NCBI RefSeq assembly: GCF_001483135.1
Contig: NZ_LNAL01000003.1
Span: 702,906-766,905 of the forward strand
Direction of reading: 5' to 3'
DNA from: Solirubrum puertoriconensis
GTDB lineage: Bacteria; Bacteroidota; Bacteroidia; Cytophagales; Hymenobacteraceae
Length of the DNA: 64,000 bases
The notes under the pieces are model-generated. The model searched no databases and was not told the origin of the DNA. It saw only the letters and a program-made list of their open reading frames with translations. The position numbers were made by a program, and so were the translations under genes. Positions 41,851-51,120 of the stretch are shown piece after piece. Every line of letters starts with the position of its first letter. Position 1 is the first letter of the stretch.

Positions 41851-42215
41851 TCAATCGGGTTGTGGGGCTGCAGTGCTAACAACCCGTTAGTTCTTTCCTT
41901 GTTGGGTAGCTAACAACGCTGCAAGATAAATAAGACGTTACCACAGGACGCGTGGTATTGGCAAGGACCAGAGTAACGGGGCGCCGCTGCTGAGGTTCCG
42001 AACTATCGGAGCGCATACTGATGCACTAACCTCCGCAACACCAATTCCACGTGAGGGCAGCTTAGCTCAGCCTACGCAACGCGCTGCCGGACTAGCTGCA
42101 ACTGTATATGCCAACAAACCGAATACGCGTTGGCGTGAAGCAAGCCCTTGTGTCAATGAACTAATTGCTAACTCCAAGCCACAAGCAGCGCCAGTAAAGC
42201 AGGCTCCTAAATAAA
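41851..42215. other. Intergenic region, nothing recognised
   Basis: About 365 bases of lower GC upstream of the minus-strand gene at 41449 and downstream of tRNA-Arg. No gene or repeat supported. Confidence 0.4.
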
Positions 42216-42245
42216 CAAACCCGCTTCCGGTTGGAAGCGGGTTTG
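42216..42245 (-). terminator. Terminator of tRNA-Arg
   Basis: Arms CAAACCCGCTTCC/GGAAGCGGGTTTG with GGTT loop, followed on the minus strand by TTTATTTA. Confidence 0.85.
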
Positions 42246-42251
42246 CAGTGT

Positions 42252-42322
42252 GGTCGCGCCAGGAATCGAACCTGGATCAAGAGCTTCGGAGACTCCTATA
42301 CTATCCGTTGTACTACGCGACC
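42252..42322 (-). tRNA. tRNA-Arg (anticodon CCG)
   Basis: 71 nt, folded by eye: acceptor GGTCGCG/CGCGACC, D arm with the GGATAG loop, anticodon stem GGAGT/GCTCT around loop CTCCGAA (CCG anticodon reading CGG), T arm CCAGG-TTCGATT-CCTGG. CCA is not encoded. Own promoter and terminator are visible on either side. Confidence 0.95.
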
Positions 42323-42341
42323 AAAGAGCAGCTGTGGGCGG

Positions 42342-42371
42342 CAAAAGTAGGCAAAAATGCGGCGCTGGCAA
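42342..42371 (-). promoter_or_regulatory. Promoter of tRNA-Arg
   Basis: Minus strand TACTTTTG (42342-42349) matches the TAnnTTTG -7 box, with TTG (42369-42371 on plus as CAA) 19 bases upstream. Start of transcription would fall about a dozen bases before the tRNA. Confidence 0.75.
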
Positions 42372-42467
42372 ATCGGGTTGGCATTTTCCGCGAAATTGGG
42401 GGCGTAACCTTCGGCCTGTTTCGGCAGTTAAGCCTAACGCACAACCCGAAACCTAAAGCTCATTTTT

Positions 42468-42953
42468 ATGGCCACATCTGAAAAAAAGACCTTGTACACT
42501 GCTGAGGCCCAAGCTGTGGGCGGCCGCAGTGGCCACGTACGCTCTACAACCGGTGTAATCGACCTGGATATGTCGGTGCCCGAAGGCCTAGGTGGCAAGC
42601 GCGGCGCTACCAACCCCGAGGAGCTATTCGCCGCGGGCTACGCCTCGTGCTTTCAGCAGGCGCTACTGGTAATTGCGCAGCGTGCCGGCGACCGGCTCGA
42701 CCCCGATACCTCGGTTAATTGCTCGGTTTCGCTTTTTCAGGAAGGCGAAGCGTACGGGCTTAGCGCAGTGCTGGACGTAGACCTGAAGAAGTTCGACGAC
42801 AACAAAACCGTTGAGATGGTGCGCCAAGCCCACCAGATTTGCCCGTACTCGGTGGGTACGCGCGGCAACATGGAGGTGGAGCTGCGCGTGAAAGGGCAGC
42901 CCCTGCCCGTGCAGGCCGAAGAAAACATTGGGGTAGCCCAAAACGGCAAGTAG
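42468..42953 (+). CDS. ohr: Organic hydroperoxide resistance protein Ohr
   Basis: A 161-residue OsmC-fold peroxidase that reduces organic and fatty-acid hydroperoxides with thiol reductants such as lipoylated enzymes. Catalytic Cys61 in AAGYASCF and resolving Cys125 in HQICPYSVGTRGN are present, with Arg20 (GGRSGHV) and Glu51 (NPEELFAAG) of the active site. Length is slightly above the ~140 of typical Ohr. It is monocistronic with a strong terminator; no OhrR-type regulator is next to it. Confidence 0.95.
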   Translation: MATSEKKTLYTAEAQAVGGRSGHVRSTTGVIDLDMSVPEGLGGKRGATNPEELFAAGYASCFQQALLVIAQRAGDRLDPDTSVNCSVSLFQEGEAYGLSAVLDVDLKKFDDNKTVEMVRQAHQICPYSVGTRGNMEVELRVKGQPLPVQAEENIGVAQNGK

Positions 42954-42971
42954 CCTCATACAGCCAATCAA

Positions 42972-43007
42972 CAAAAAGCCCCGCCAGCATACTGGCGGGG
43001 CTTTTTG
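42972..43007. terminator. Bidirectional terminator between ohr and sucC
   Basis: Arms CAAAAAGCCCCGCCAG/CTGGCGGGGCTTTTTG with four-base loop. Confidence 0.9.
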
Positions 43008-43029
43008 TTACTATAAGTACCTAGGGCAA

Positions 43030-44238
43030 TTACGCCTGCTGCTCTTGGCCAGCCAGTACTTCTTTTACTTTTTGGGCAGCGTCCTTCAGCAGTACAGCCG
43101 AGTACACTTTCAGGCCCGATTCGTCGATGATGCGCGCGCCTTCTTCGGCGTTGGTGCCCTGCAGACGAACGATTATCGGCACGCGGATGTCGCCGATGTT
43201 CTTGTAAGCTTCAACCACACCGTTGGCAACCCGGTCGCAGCGTACAATTCCACCGAAGATGTTGATGAGGATGGCTTTTACGTTCGGATCCTTCAGAATA
43301 ATGCGGAAGCCAGCTTCAACGGTTTGGGCATTGGCTCCACCCCCTACGTCGAGGAAGTTGGCAGGCTCGCCACCCGACAGCTTGATGATGTCCATGGTAG
43401 CCATGGCCAGGCCAGCACCGTTTACCATGCAGCCTACGTTGCCGTCGAGCTTCACGTAGTTCAGGTTCGACTCCGAAGCCTCTACTTCCAGCGGATCTTC
43501 CTCGTTGGTGTCGCGCAGAGCAGCAAAGTCCTTGTGGCGGTACAGAGCGTTGTCGTCGAGGTTTACCTTGGCGTCAACGGCCAGGATCTTGTTGTCCGAG
43601 GTTTTCAACACCGGGTTGATTTCGAACATGGCCGAGTCCGTGTCGTCGTAAGCCTTGTACAGGGCCGATACGAACTTCACCATCTCCTTGTAAGCCTCGC
43701 CCTCAACGCCTAGGTTGAACGCAATCTTGCGGGCCTGGAAGCCCTGCAGACCTACGCGCGGGTCGATGTACTCTTTGTGGATCTTCTCGGGGTGTGCCTC
43801 GGCAACTTCCTCGATGTCCATGCCACCCTCGGTGGTATAAATGATAACGTTCTTGCCCGAAGTGCGGTCGAGCAGTACGCTCATGTAATATTCTTTCGTC
43901 TCCGACTCGCCGGGGTAGTACACGTCCTGGGCTACCAGTACTTTGTGCACTTTGCGGCCTTCGGCGCCGGTTTGCTTGGTCACCAGCTGCATGCCGATGA
44001 TTTGCTCCGACAGTTCACGTACTTGGTCAAGGTTTTTGGCCAGCTTTACGCCACCCCCTTTGCCACGGCCACCGGCGTGGATTTGAGCTTTGATTACGTG
44101 CCAGCCCGTGCCGGTTTGCTCGGTCAGCTTCTTGGCGGCTTCAACGGCCTCTTCGGCAGTTTCGGCCACGATGCCTTCCTGCACGCGCACGCCGTAGCGC
44201 TTAAGAATGTCCTTGCCCTGATATTCGTGAATGTTCAT
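43030..44238 (-). CDS. sucC: Succinyl-CoA synthetase (ADP-forming) beta subunit
   Basis: The 402-residue product starts [17 protein letters not shown] (ATG at 44238); the open frame continues upstream but the standard SucC N-terminus is here. ATP-grasp domain: [32 protein letters not shown] with the Mg2+-binding Glu/Asn, and the CoA-ligase part with [19 protein letters not shown] and [14 protein letters not shown]. It joins SucD to convert succinyl-CoA, ADP and Pi to succinate and ATP in the TCA cycle. sucD is not in the window. icd, also TCA cycle, is 15 kb away. Confidence 0.97.
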   Translation of the reverse strand: MNIHEYQGKDILKRYGVRVQEGIVAETAEEAVEAAKKLTEQTGTGWHVIKAQIHAGGRGKGGGVKLAKNLDQVRELSEQIIGMQLVTKQTGAEGRKVHKVLVAQDVYYPGESETKEYYMSVLLDRTSGKNVIIYTTEGGMDIEEVAEAHPEKIHKEYIDPRVGLQGFQARKIAFNLGVEGEAYKEMVKFVSALYKAYDDTDSAMFEINPVLKTSDNKILAVDAKVNLDDNALYRHKDFAALRDTNEEDPLEVEASESNLNYVKLDGNVGCMVNGAGLAMATMDIIKLSGGEPANFLDVGGGANAQTVEAGFRIILKDPNVKAILINIFGGIVRCDRVANGVVEAYKNIGDIRVPIIVRLQGTNAEEGARIIDESGLKVYSAVLLKDAAQKVKEVLAGQEQQA

Positions 44239-44493
44239 ACTGCGAACTTGAGGTGGGTTTGCGGGTTCCGGAAATGTGCCCGCGAAAGTAGGGAATGTAG
44301 CGTGAAGTAGCACATACTAGCGTTGCAGTTGCACCCACTTTGTGGCGCTGTGCGCTGCGTAGCAGCAGCCTAGGTGCCCATAGCACCGCGCTGAGCAGGG
44401 GGCGCTCCACACATAGCACCAACCACAACTAAGCCGCTACGGCCGAGTTGCCGTATAAGCCGTCTGGTGCGCAAGGGCCCAACCATGAGCTTA

Positions 44494-44522
44494 TTGGCAT
44501 CGGGCCTTTCTGCGTAGCTTTG
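44494..44522 (+). promoter_or_regulatory. Promoter of the LolD-like gene
   Basis: TAGCTTTG at 44515-44522 matches TAnnTTTG; TTG at 44494-44496 lies 18 bases upstream, slightly short of the usual spacing. Confidence 0.6.
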
Positions 44523-44560
44523 TCGCTATTCGCTTCTTCTCCTCTTAACACCCAGTCGGT

Positions 44561-45214
44561 TTGCTGCAGGCCGTCAACATTCGCAAACGCTACGGTTCGC
44601 TGGAGGTGCTCAAGGGCATCGATCTAACCATCGAAAAGTCGGAAATCGTGTCCATTGTGGGGTCTTCCGGGGCCGGCAAAAGCACACTTTTGCACATCCT
44701 AGGTACCCTCGATACGCCCGATACCGGCGAAGTGCTATTCGACGGCGAATCGGTAAGCACCCTGAAGCGCTCCGAACTGGCCAAGTTCCGCAACCGCCAC
44801 ATCGGCTTCGTGTTTCAGTTTCATAACCTGCTGCCCGAGTTTACCGCCCTCGAAAACGTGTGCTTGCCAGCGTACTTATCGGGACGCCACGAGCAAGAAA
44901 CCCGCGTGCGCGCCCGCGAGCTACTGGGCATGCTGAACCTCGAGCGCCGCGCCGACCACAAGCCCTCCGAGATGTCGGGCGGCGAGCAGCAGCGTGTGGC
45001 CGTGGCCCGCGCCCTTATCAACTCCCCCGAAATCATCTTTGCCGACGAACCCTCCGGCAACCTCGATTCGCAAAACGCGCAGGAACTACACCAAATCTTC
45101 TTTCTGCTGCGCAAAGAGCTAGGTCAAACGTTCGTTATCGTAACGCACAACGATCAGTTAGCCGAAATGGCCGACCGCAAAATCACCATGCGCGACGGCT
45201 TCATTCTGGAGTAA
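44561..45214 (+). CDS. lolD: LolD-like ABC transporter ATP-binding protein
   Basis: A 217-residue ATPase of the LolD/MacB branch. Walker A is GSSGAGKST, the Q-loop is [16 protein letters not shown], the signature [15 protein letters not shown], Walker [14 protein letters not shown] and the H-loop VTHND. The [14 protein letters not shown] segment is typical of LolD, which powers extraction of lipoproteins from the inner membrane by LolCE. Translation seems to start at TTG (frame [12 protein letters not shown]). No LolC/E permease is adjacent. The FtsX/MacB-type alternative cannot be excluded. Confidence 0.88.
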   Translation: MLQAVNIRKRYGSLEVLKGIDLTIEKSEIVSIVGSSGAGKSTLLHILGTLDTPDTGEVLFDGESVSTLKRSELAKFRNRHIGFVFQFHNLLPEFTALENVCLPAYLSGRHEQETRVRARELLGMLNLERRADHKPSEMSGGEQQRVAVARALINSPEIIFADEPSGNLDSQNAQELHQIFFLLRKELGQTFVIVTHNDQLAEMADRKITMRDGFILE

Positions 45215-45259
45215 GCCTAAGCCTCGTCGGCCACGCTGCTTGTGCATCCGTAGTACCTG

Positions 45260-45290
45260 AAAACGCGCCCCAACCGGGTGCGTTTTTTTG
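45260..45290 (+). terminator. Terminator of lolD-like gene
   Basis: Hairpin AAACGCGCCC/GGGTGCGTTT with CAACC loop, then a T-run. Confidence 0.85.
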
Positions 45291-45411
45291 TGCTTAGCAC
45301 CTGGTATAATGAGCGGTAAGGCTCAACTTCTTTGCGCTCAATGCGTTGAAGATCTACCTAGGCACCTGCTTACCAAGGGCCCTAAAAAAGCCGGCTTTGT
45401 AGTGTAGGAGC

Positions 45412-45442
45412 TTGGCTAAAAGCTTTAGCTATCATATTTTTG
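45412..45442 (+). promoter_or_regulatory. Promoter of the 45576 gene
   Basis: TTG at 45412-45414, 20 bases, then TATTTTTG at 45435-45442, an exact TAnnTTTG box. The leader to the ATG would be about 125 bases of AT-rich DNA. Confidence 0.7.
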
Positions 45443-45575
45443 AATATTATTTGTAAGTGATTGATTTACAACAAGAAAAAATGCTAAAAAACACGAGTAA
45501 AAAATGCACTAATCACCTAGGTGGCCTGTTATCAATCCGTAACACAGGACGTACTACAGGGAAATTAAGAAAGCC

Positions 45576-46349
45576 ATGACTGAGGCACAAAAAGACAACA
45601 AAGCACCGGTTCGGAAAATGAAAGCGGAAAGCTATGACATCTCGCGCTCCGACGAGACGCTGTCGTTGGCCAAGGACTTGGCTAACTTCATCAAGGAAAA
45701 CAAGCTCACCACCTCCGTTCAGGGCAAAGAGTTTGTGAACGTGGAAGGCTGGCAGTATGCTGGTTCGCGTTTGGGCATTGTGCCCATCGTCGACCACGTC
45801 ATCAACATGAGCACCGATACGGAGATTAAGTATCAGGCCAAGGTAACGCTCTTCGACATGCGTTCGGAGCACACCGTAGGTGCAGGCTTTGCCATCTGCT
45901 CTAACAAGGAGCAAGGCAAGAAATTCTACCAGGAGTTTGCCATTGCTTCGATGGCGCAAACGCGCGCAATTGGTAAAGCTTACCGCAATATTCTGGCTTG
46001 GATTATCCGCGCTGCTGGCTACGAGCCCACCCCGGCCGAGGAGATGGAGTACGGCGGCAACACGCCCGAAGCGCGCACCGCTGAGGCCACTCCGATGAAG
46101 GCCGTGAAGGCTGAGCAAGCTGCTCCGGCCGCCGAGCCGGTAGCGCCCGCTGCCAATGCCGCCGCTTACGCCACTGCCCAGCAGAAGGAGGAAATTATCC
46201 GCTTGCTGAACCATCCGGTAATCACCCGTCAGGAGAAAACCAAAATGCTCCTGAACATCAACAAGCTCGATCAGGAGCGTGCCACGCAGGCCATTGCTAA
46301 CCTGAAGAAGACTATTGATGACCGCGAGAACGGTCAGGCTGCTGCTTAA
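45576..46349 (+). CDS. Phage-recombination-like protein with SMAQTRAIGKAYR motif
   Basis: A 257-residue soluble protein. The N-terminal half carries a domain with AGSRLGIVPIVDHV, EHTVGAGFAICSNKE and FAIASMAQTRAIGKAYRNILAWIIRAAGYEPTPAEEM. This last block is familiar from proteins in phages and integrative elements that act near ssDNA-annealing or recombination functions; the exact activity is not established here. A low-complexity Ala/Pro/Glu linker (~155-205) joins it to a helical C-terminal domain (EEIIRLLNHPVITRQEKTKMLL). No phage genes surround it; recQ is 370 bases downstream. Confidence 0.75.
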   Translation: MTEAQKDNKAPVRKMKAESYDISRSDETLSLAKDLANFIKENKLTTSVQGKEFVNVEGWQYAGSRLGIVPIVDHVINMSTDTEIKYQAKVTLFDMRSEHTVGAGFAICSNKEQGKKFYQEFAIASMAQTRAIGKAYRNILAWIIRAAGYEPTPAEEMEYGGNTPEARTAEATPMKAVKAEQAAPAAEPVAPAANAAAYATAQQKEEIIRLLNHPVITRQEKTKMLLNINKLDQERATQAIANLKKTIDDRENGQAAA

Positions 46350-46368
46350 GCGGCGGCATTACAGCTAC

Positions 46369-46402
46369 AAAAGCCCGGCTCCAAAGGAGTCGGGCTTTTT
46401 TG
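46369..46402 (+). terminator. Terminator of the 45576 gene
   Basis: Hairpin AAAAGCCCGGCTCC/GGAGTCGGGCTTTTTT with an AAA loop. Confidence 0.9.
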
Positions 46403-46432
46403 TTCTGCTTTAGGAACAACCGATTCCGCCGG

Positions 46433-46657
46433 CTGTCAATGCGAGGAGGTACGACATTCCGCGCATCGAGCGGCGCCAATCCTTCCTCTCGCGGCACAAC
46501 CATTCGGTTAGCAGCGACCAAATAAAAACATACTCACTTAATAACGGCACGCCCTAACCATGGCAACAGGATTCGGGCATTGGGATTTTCGGTTGGTGCC
46601 AGGTGAAAAGCTGTGCCCTGCTCAGGACCGATTGCTTCGCTTGGCTCGCAATGACAG
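46433..46657. repeat. Degenerate inverted-repeat element between two genes
   Basis: Left end CTGTCAATGCGAG (46433-46445) and right end CTCGCAATGACAG (46645-46657) are inverted, with one mismatch. The right end continues inward as GCTTGGC/CGAAGCAATCGG, a palindromic pattern familiar in bacterial genomes. The 200 bases between hold no gene. It resembles a decayed non-autonomous element or REP pair. Confidence 0.6.
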
Positions 46658-46722
46658 CGAGGGGAACCGTCCACGGGCTTGTGTTTCCTGCGTAACTTCG
46701 TAGTCCGACAAACACCTTTGCC

Positions 46723-48648
46723 GTGCCTGCACCCACCGACGATATTCTTTCCGTACTGCGTCAACACTGGGGCCACAAGGCTTTCAGGCCAGGGCAGGAA
46801 GAAATCATCCGCTCGGTACTGGCCGGACAGGATACGCTGGCGTTGCTGCCCACTGGCGGCGGCAAAAGCATTTGCTTTCAGGTGCCCACGCTTGCCAAAG
46901 ATGGACTCTGCTTAGTCATTTCGCCGCTTATCGCGCTGATGAAGGATCAGGTAGAAAACCTGCGTAAGCGCGGCATCAAAGCCGAGGCGGTGTACGCCGG
47001 CATGAGCCACCGCGACATCGACCAGACGCTCGACAACTGCGTGTACGGGCCTGTTAAATTCCTATACGTATCGCCCGAGCGGTTGCTAACGGATATGTTT
47101 CGGGCACGTGTGGGTAAGATGAAGGTGCAGCTGATTGCCGTGGACGAAGCGCACTGCTTGTCACAATGGGGCTACGATTTCCGCCCGCCTTACTTGCAAA
47201 TCAGCGCCTTGCGTGAGCTGCTGCCGGGCGTGCCGGTGCTGGCCCTCACGGCCACCGCCACGGAAGAGGTGCGCCGGGATATCCGACAGAAGCTGAACTT
47301 CGGCCCGACGGAGCAAACCTTTCAGCGCAGCTTTCAGCGGCCCAATCTCTCGTACTCGGTGCTCGAAACCGAGGATAAGCTGCAGCGCCTGCTGCAAGTG
47401 CTCCGCGGCGTGGGGCCCAACAAAACGGCGGTGGTGTACGCCCGTACCCGCAAGCAAACCGAACAAGCCGCCGCTTGGCTGCAGCAAAATGGCTTGAGCG
47501 CTGCTGCTTACCACGCCGGCTTGGCTGCCGACCAGCGCACCCGCGTGCAGCAAGACTGGACGAACGACAAAACGCGCATTGTGGTAGCCACCAACGCTTT
47601 CGGCATGGGCATCGACAAGCCCGATGTGCGCTGCGTGGTACACCTCGATGCACCCGATTCGCTCGAAGCTTATTACCAAGAAGCTGGCCGCGCCGGCCGC
47701 GACGAACTGTACGCTTTTGCGGTGCTATTGTGGGCACCCAACGACGCCCACGAAATGCGTCGGCGCGTAGCGCTCAGTCACCCGGCAATTGATGTAGTAC
47801 GGCGGGTGTACCAAGCGCTGGCCAACTACTCTGGCACGGCCGTAGGCGGGGGCGAGTTGGTGGCGTTTGATTTTGATCTGCAGCAATTTGCCAGCACCTA
47901 CCGCTTGAAGCCTATTGATGCGCACAACGCCATGCGTGTGCTCGAAAAGGCCGGCTTGGTGCAGTTGAACGAGGCAGTTTTCAGCCCCGCTAAGGTGCAC
48001 ATACCGCTGGATGTGCGCGATTTATACCGCTTTCAGGTAGCCAACGAGCGTCACGATCAGCTCATCAAAGCCATTTTGCGCTTGTATGGGGGCGAGGTGT
48101 TCAGTTCGTTCCAGAACATTTCAGAGGGGGCGTTATCGCAGCAACTTCGCTGGAGCACCGTAGATGTCCGCAAAACCTTGGAGTACCTGCACAAATCGGG
48201 CATAGTGCAGTATCAACCGCGACACGAGTCGCCGCAGGCACTGTTTACCACTTCACGCCACGATGCAGCTAAAATGCCGCTCGATGCGAAAGCGTTGGAA
48301 ACCGCGCGCGAACGGGACCTACAGAAAACCGAAGCTGTTATCAGCTACGCCAACGGTACGCGCTGCCGCCAGCAGATGTTGCTGGGGTACTTCGGCGAGC
48401 TGGATAGCAAGCCCTGTCGAATCTGTGACCATTGCCTTGCCGAAAAGCGCCGGCAGCAAAAGCCTGCGGTAGCTGCCGATTTGCGCGAGCAAGTGCTAAC
48501 CCAGCTGCGCACGGCGCCGCGCACCCCGCGCGAGCTGTTGGCCGGCTTTCAGCCTAACCAAGCCGATGCGCTAACCTCGTTGCTGCGCGACCTGGTTGAT
48601 ACCGGCGTGCTGCGCTACACCGATGCCGGCCAACTAGTAGCCGCCTAG
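46723..48648 (+). CDS. recQ: RecQ-type ATP-dependent DNA helicase
   Basis: A 641-residue superfamily 2 helicase starting at a GTG (MPAPTDDILSVLRQHWG). Walker A GGGKS is at 45-49, DEAH at 141-144, the aromatic-rich loop AHCLSQWGYDFRP follows, and the second RecA lobe has ATNAFGMGIDKPDVRCVVHLD. The RQC region has the Zn ligands TRCRQQMLLGYFGELDSKPCRICDHC. After it come about 65 residues in place of the HRDC domain, with a winged-helix-like end. RecQ unwinds 3'-5' in recombination repair. It ends in C-C-TAG-G. Confidence 0.95.
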   Translation: MPAPTDDILSVLRQHWGHKAFRPGQEEIIRSVLAGQDTLALLPTGGGKSICFQVPTLAKDGLCLVISPLIALMKDQVENLRKRGIKAEAVYAGMSHRDIDQTLDNCVYGPVKFLYVSPERLLTDMFRARVGKMKVQLIAVDEAHCLSQWGYDFRPPYLQISALRELLPGVPVLALTATATEEVRRDIRQKLNFGPTEQTFQRSFQRPNLSYSVLETEDKLQRLLQVLRGVGPNKTAVVYARTRKQTEQAAAWLQQNGLSAAAYHAGLAADQRTRVQQDWTNDKTRIVVATNAFGMGIDKPDVRCVVHLDAPDSLEAYYQEAGRAGRDELYAFAVLLWAPNDAHEMRRRVALSHPAIDVVRRVYQALANYSGTAVGGGELVAFDFDLQQFASTYRLKPIDAHNAMRVLEKAGLVQLNEAVFSPAKVHIPLDVRDLYRFQVANERHDQLIKAILRLYGGEVFSSFQNISEGALSQQLRWSTVDVRKTLEYLHKSGIVQYQPRHESPQALFTTSRHDAAKMPLDAKALETARERDLQKTEAVISYANGTRCRQQMLLGYFGELDSKPCRICDHCLAEKRRQQKPAVAADLREQVLTQLRTAPRTPRELLAGFQPNQADALTSLLRDLVDTGVLRYTDAGQLVAA

Positions 48649-48708
48649 GTGCTGGAGAGGTTTGGTTGGTGCAAGAGTACCTGCATCTGCAGGGGCTGGT
48701 TGGGCATA

Positions 48709-48740
48709 AATGTAGCGCGAGCTTCAGCCCGCGCTACATT
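48709..48740. repeat. Hairpin repeat between recQ and rhodanese genes
   Basis: Arms AATGTAGCGCG/CGCGCTACATT with a ten-base loop AGCTTCAGCC. The TGTAGCGCGAGCTTCAGCC pattern is a known type of dispersed palindrome; could also serve as a terminator for recQ. Confidence 0.65.
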
Positions 48741-48753
48741 GGTCTAGGCCAGA

Positions 48754-49053
48754 TTACTGCGCGTTGTAAGCGGTGATGCCACCTAGGAGATTGCGCACGT
48801 TTTGGAAGCCGTGCTGCTGCATCAGGGCTTTGGCAGTAGCCGAGCGGCCGCCGCCTTTGCAATGCACCACTACCTCTTGGGTTTTCAGGCCTTCGAGCTC
48901 CTCCAATTTAACGGGCAGCTCACCCAGCGGAATGTTCTGGCTGCCGTTGATGCGGGTTTCCTCGTGTTCCCACGGCTCGCGCACGTCGATGATAACCGGA
49001 GCTTGGTTTTGCTGCTGACGCTCTTTTAGTTCGGTGGGGGTGATGTCGTTCAT
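48754..49053 (-). CDS. Single-domain rhodanese-like sulfurtransferase
   Basis: A 99-residue rhodanese domain. IIDVREPWEHEETRINGSQNIPLGEL is the CH2A-like start; the active-site cysteine is Cys65 in VVVHCKGGGRSATAKA. The loop CKGGGRS is a typical active-site loop of the GlpE/PspE class, which transfer sulfur from thiosulfate or persulfide donors. The gene is short and cytosolic. It follows the 51039 gene but is 85 bases beyond it, so co-transcription is possible. Confidence 0.93.
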   Translation of the reverse strand: MNDITPTELKERQQQNQAPVIIDVREPWEHEETRINGSQNIPLGELPVKLEELEGLKTQEVVVHCKGGGRSATAKALMQQHGFQNVRNLLGGITAYNAQ

Positions 49054-49137
49054 GTGGGTTGGATGGGGTGGAAAGTTGGGCCGGCACCTAGGCGGTGCCG
49101 CGCCGCTAAAAAAAGGAATATCCGGCGAAGCTGCGCC

Positions 49138-51039
49138 TTACGGCTGCAGTACCAAGCGGTGTGTGCTCAGGCTACCGTCGGGTAGGGTGAGGCGCAGCAG
49201 GTATACGCCGGCAGTTACGGCCCGAAGGTTTAGCTGGGCTTGGCCGGCCTCGCTGGCCGGCTGCTGCCACACCTCCCGACCTAGGGCATCAACCAAGGTA
49301 GCGCGGGCGTAACGGCCTGCCACCTGCACCGTGCCGTGGCTGGGGTTGGGGTACACCTGCAAGCTGGCGTCCATTTTGGGCGGGCGCGTGCTGGTTACAG
49401 TACCCATCATTACGGGCCGCAGCATGGGCACCACATCGCGGTTTGAAAACACCACCCACACGCCGGTCTCGTTGTCGTAGAAAGCGTTGCGCGGCTGACG
49501 GCTGTTCAGGTCGGCGCCGAACTGGATGAACAGGTTGGTGGCGGGCTGAATGTAGCCCACGTAGAAGTTACCGCTTACCGGCACCGGCTGATCGAATACC
49601 ACCTCCTGCATGCCGCCTTGCGCAGCATCGGTTTTCAGCGTTACTGATTTAGTTACCCGAGGCTGCTCAGCGGGCAAACCGTTGGGCCCAGAGGCATCCC
49701 ACACGGCGAAGGTGAGCGTAACATTGGTTGGTATTGCCGTACCGGGCGCCGCTGTGGCCCCAGCAAAGTAAAAACGTACGCTGCGCAGCTGGTCAGGCCT
49801 GTTCACGGCAAAACGCAGGGCCCGCGAGGTAGCCCGCGCTTCGCTTTGGCGCAGCAGCGTGGTACCTTCGGCCGAGCCGTCGTCGTAGGCGAAGTAGTCG
49901 TTGAGCTCGGTGATGCGGCGCACCGTATCGTTGGGGGCGGTGCGCGGGTTGGCAGGGCTATTCAGCAGCGAAATGTAGATGCTGTGCTCGATGCGCTTAG
50001 GATCGGAGGTGATGGGAACGGGGTTATTGCCCACCGGCCCGCCGATGTAAAACTGCCGGGTGCCCGGACCTAGGGTGGTACCACCCGTCAGGAACTGATT
50101 TTGCGTGCCCGTGGGCAGCAAGCGCACTACGCCCGTCCAGGAAAATGGGGTAGGAGGTACCGCGCCGGCATCGAGGTTGTTGAAGGTCGTGAAGGTGCTG
50201 TCGTTGAGCTCTTGTGCGGGGTTAGCAGCCGCGTTGTACTGCCACACCGGCATGGAGGTGTAGCGCTCCAGTAGCGACGACAACGGGCGACTCAGCACCA
50301 CATCGGCGTACGACACGTTAGTGGTGTCGCGGTTGCGGTCGAGCACAAGGTAATCCAGGTTCCAGGTGTCGCGGGTGCCGAATTGGTTGCCCGAGCTGCG
50401 GAACCTGAATCGAAAGTTGGCGTGCAGAAAACGCGCCTCGTTTACGGCGATAAAGCGCTGCGTAAAATCGGTGCGCAGACCTTGGCTCGGCTTGCGCCAC
50501 ACCACTACCCAGTTCTCATTGTTGTCGAGAAACTCGAGCTGCAGAAAAACCGGCCGCGTACTCGATTGGGCCGAGGGCGCCCCTACAATGCTGCCCGCTT
50601 GCCAGAAGAAGCTGAGGTAGGTGCGGTCGGAGGCGCGCAGGCCGCTCAGGTCGATGGGGTGCGAGGTGAGCGTATCGGTAAAGCTGAACGACGACGTGGT
50701 GCCGTACGAGCGACCTTTGGTATTGAGCCCATCGAAGGTGGCAATGCCCCGCGAAGGTGGCGCCTGCGAAAACCGCTCGTTAACCAGCACACCGCCTGTG
50801 GGCTCCCAACGGTCGGGGTTAGGTGCACCTTCGCGCTGGCCGGCAAAGTCTTCGAAAAAGGGGAGCGTAAGCAGCACGTTGCCGCGCCGCGCGGTAGGAG
50901 CTTTGTGCTGAGCGGCGCGGGCCGGGTCGGCCGGCAACGGAAGCACGCCTGCTTGCTGCGCCAGTACTGCGGCTGGGCGCATGCCAAACGCCAGCAGTAA
51001 AGCAGAAACGACAACTGGTAAACGTAGCCGATAAGTCAT
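49138..51039 (-). CDS. Secreted T9SS cargo protein, unknown activity
   Basis: The 633-residue product starts MTYRLRLPVVVSALLLAFG (ATG at 51039) with a signal peptide ending VLAQ. The body contains LPFFEDFAGQREGAPNPDRW, common in Bacteroidota secreted proteins with MAM/jelly-roll-like domains, plus beta-rich segments DDGSAEGTTLLRQSEARA and QLRSVRFYFAGA. The last ~80 residues (LQVYPNPSHGTVQVAG to GVYLLRLTLPDGSLSTHRLVLQP) are a T9SS type A sorting domain. No catalytic motif is evident. It is in the same direction as, and just downstream of, the PASTA gene. Confidence 0.88.
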   Translation of the reverse strand: MTYRLRLPVVVSALLLAFGMRPAAVLAQQAGVLPLPADPARAAQHKAPTARRGNVLLTLPFFEDFAGQREGAPNPDRWEPTGGVLVNERFSQAPPSRGIATFDGLNTKGRSYGTTSSFSFTDTLTSHPIDLSGLRASDRTYLSFFWQAGSIVGAPSAQSSTRPVFLQLEFLDNNENWVVVWRKPSQGLRTDFTQRFIAVNEARFLHANFRFRFRSSGNQFGTRDTWNLDYLVLDRNRDTTNVSYADVVLSRPLSSLLERYTSMPVWQYNAAANPAQELNDSTFTTFNNLDAGAVPPTPFSWTGVVRLLPTGTQNQFLTGGTTLGPGTRQFYIGGPVGNNPVPITSDPKRIEHSIYISLLNSPANPRTAPNDTVRRITELNDYFAYDDGSAEGTTLLRQSEARATSRALRFAVNRPDQLRSVRFYFAGATAAPGTAIPTNVTLTFAVWDASGPNGLPAEQPRVTKSVTLKTDAAQGGMQEVVFDQPVPVSGNFYVGYIQPATNLFIQFGADLNSRQPRNAFYDNETGVWVVFSNRDVVPMLRPVMMGTVTSTRPPKMDASLQVYPNPSHGTVQVAGRYARATLVDALGREVWQQPASEAGQAQLNLRAVTAGVYLLRLTLPDGSLSTHRLVLQP

Positions 51040-51120
51040 AAGCGGGTAAGTTACGCACCGCAAACGTGCCAGCGGCGGAAAAGATTATGCAGCCGGCCCG
51101 AATGCCTAGATAGCTGGCAA

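Noticed and set aside
42248..42481. Plus-strand open frames across the tRNA-Arg region
   Set aside because: They read through the antisense of a well-formed tRNA and its promoter.
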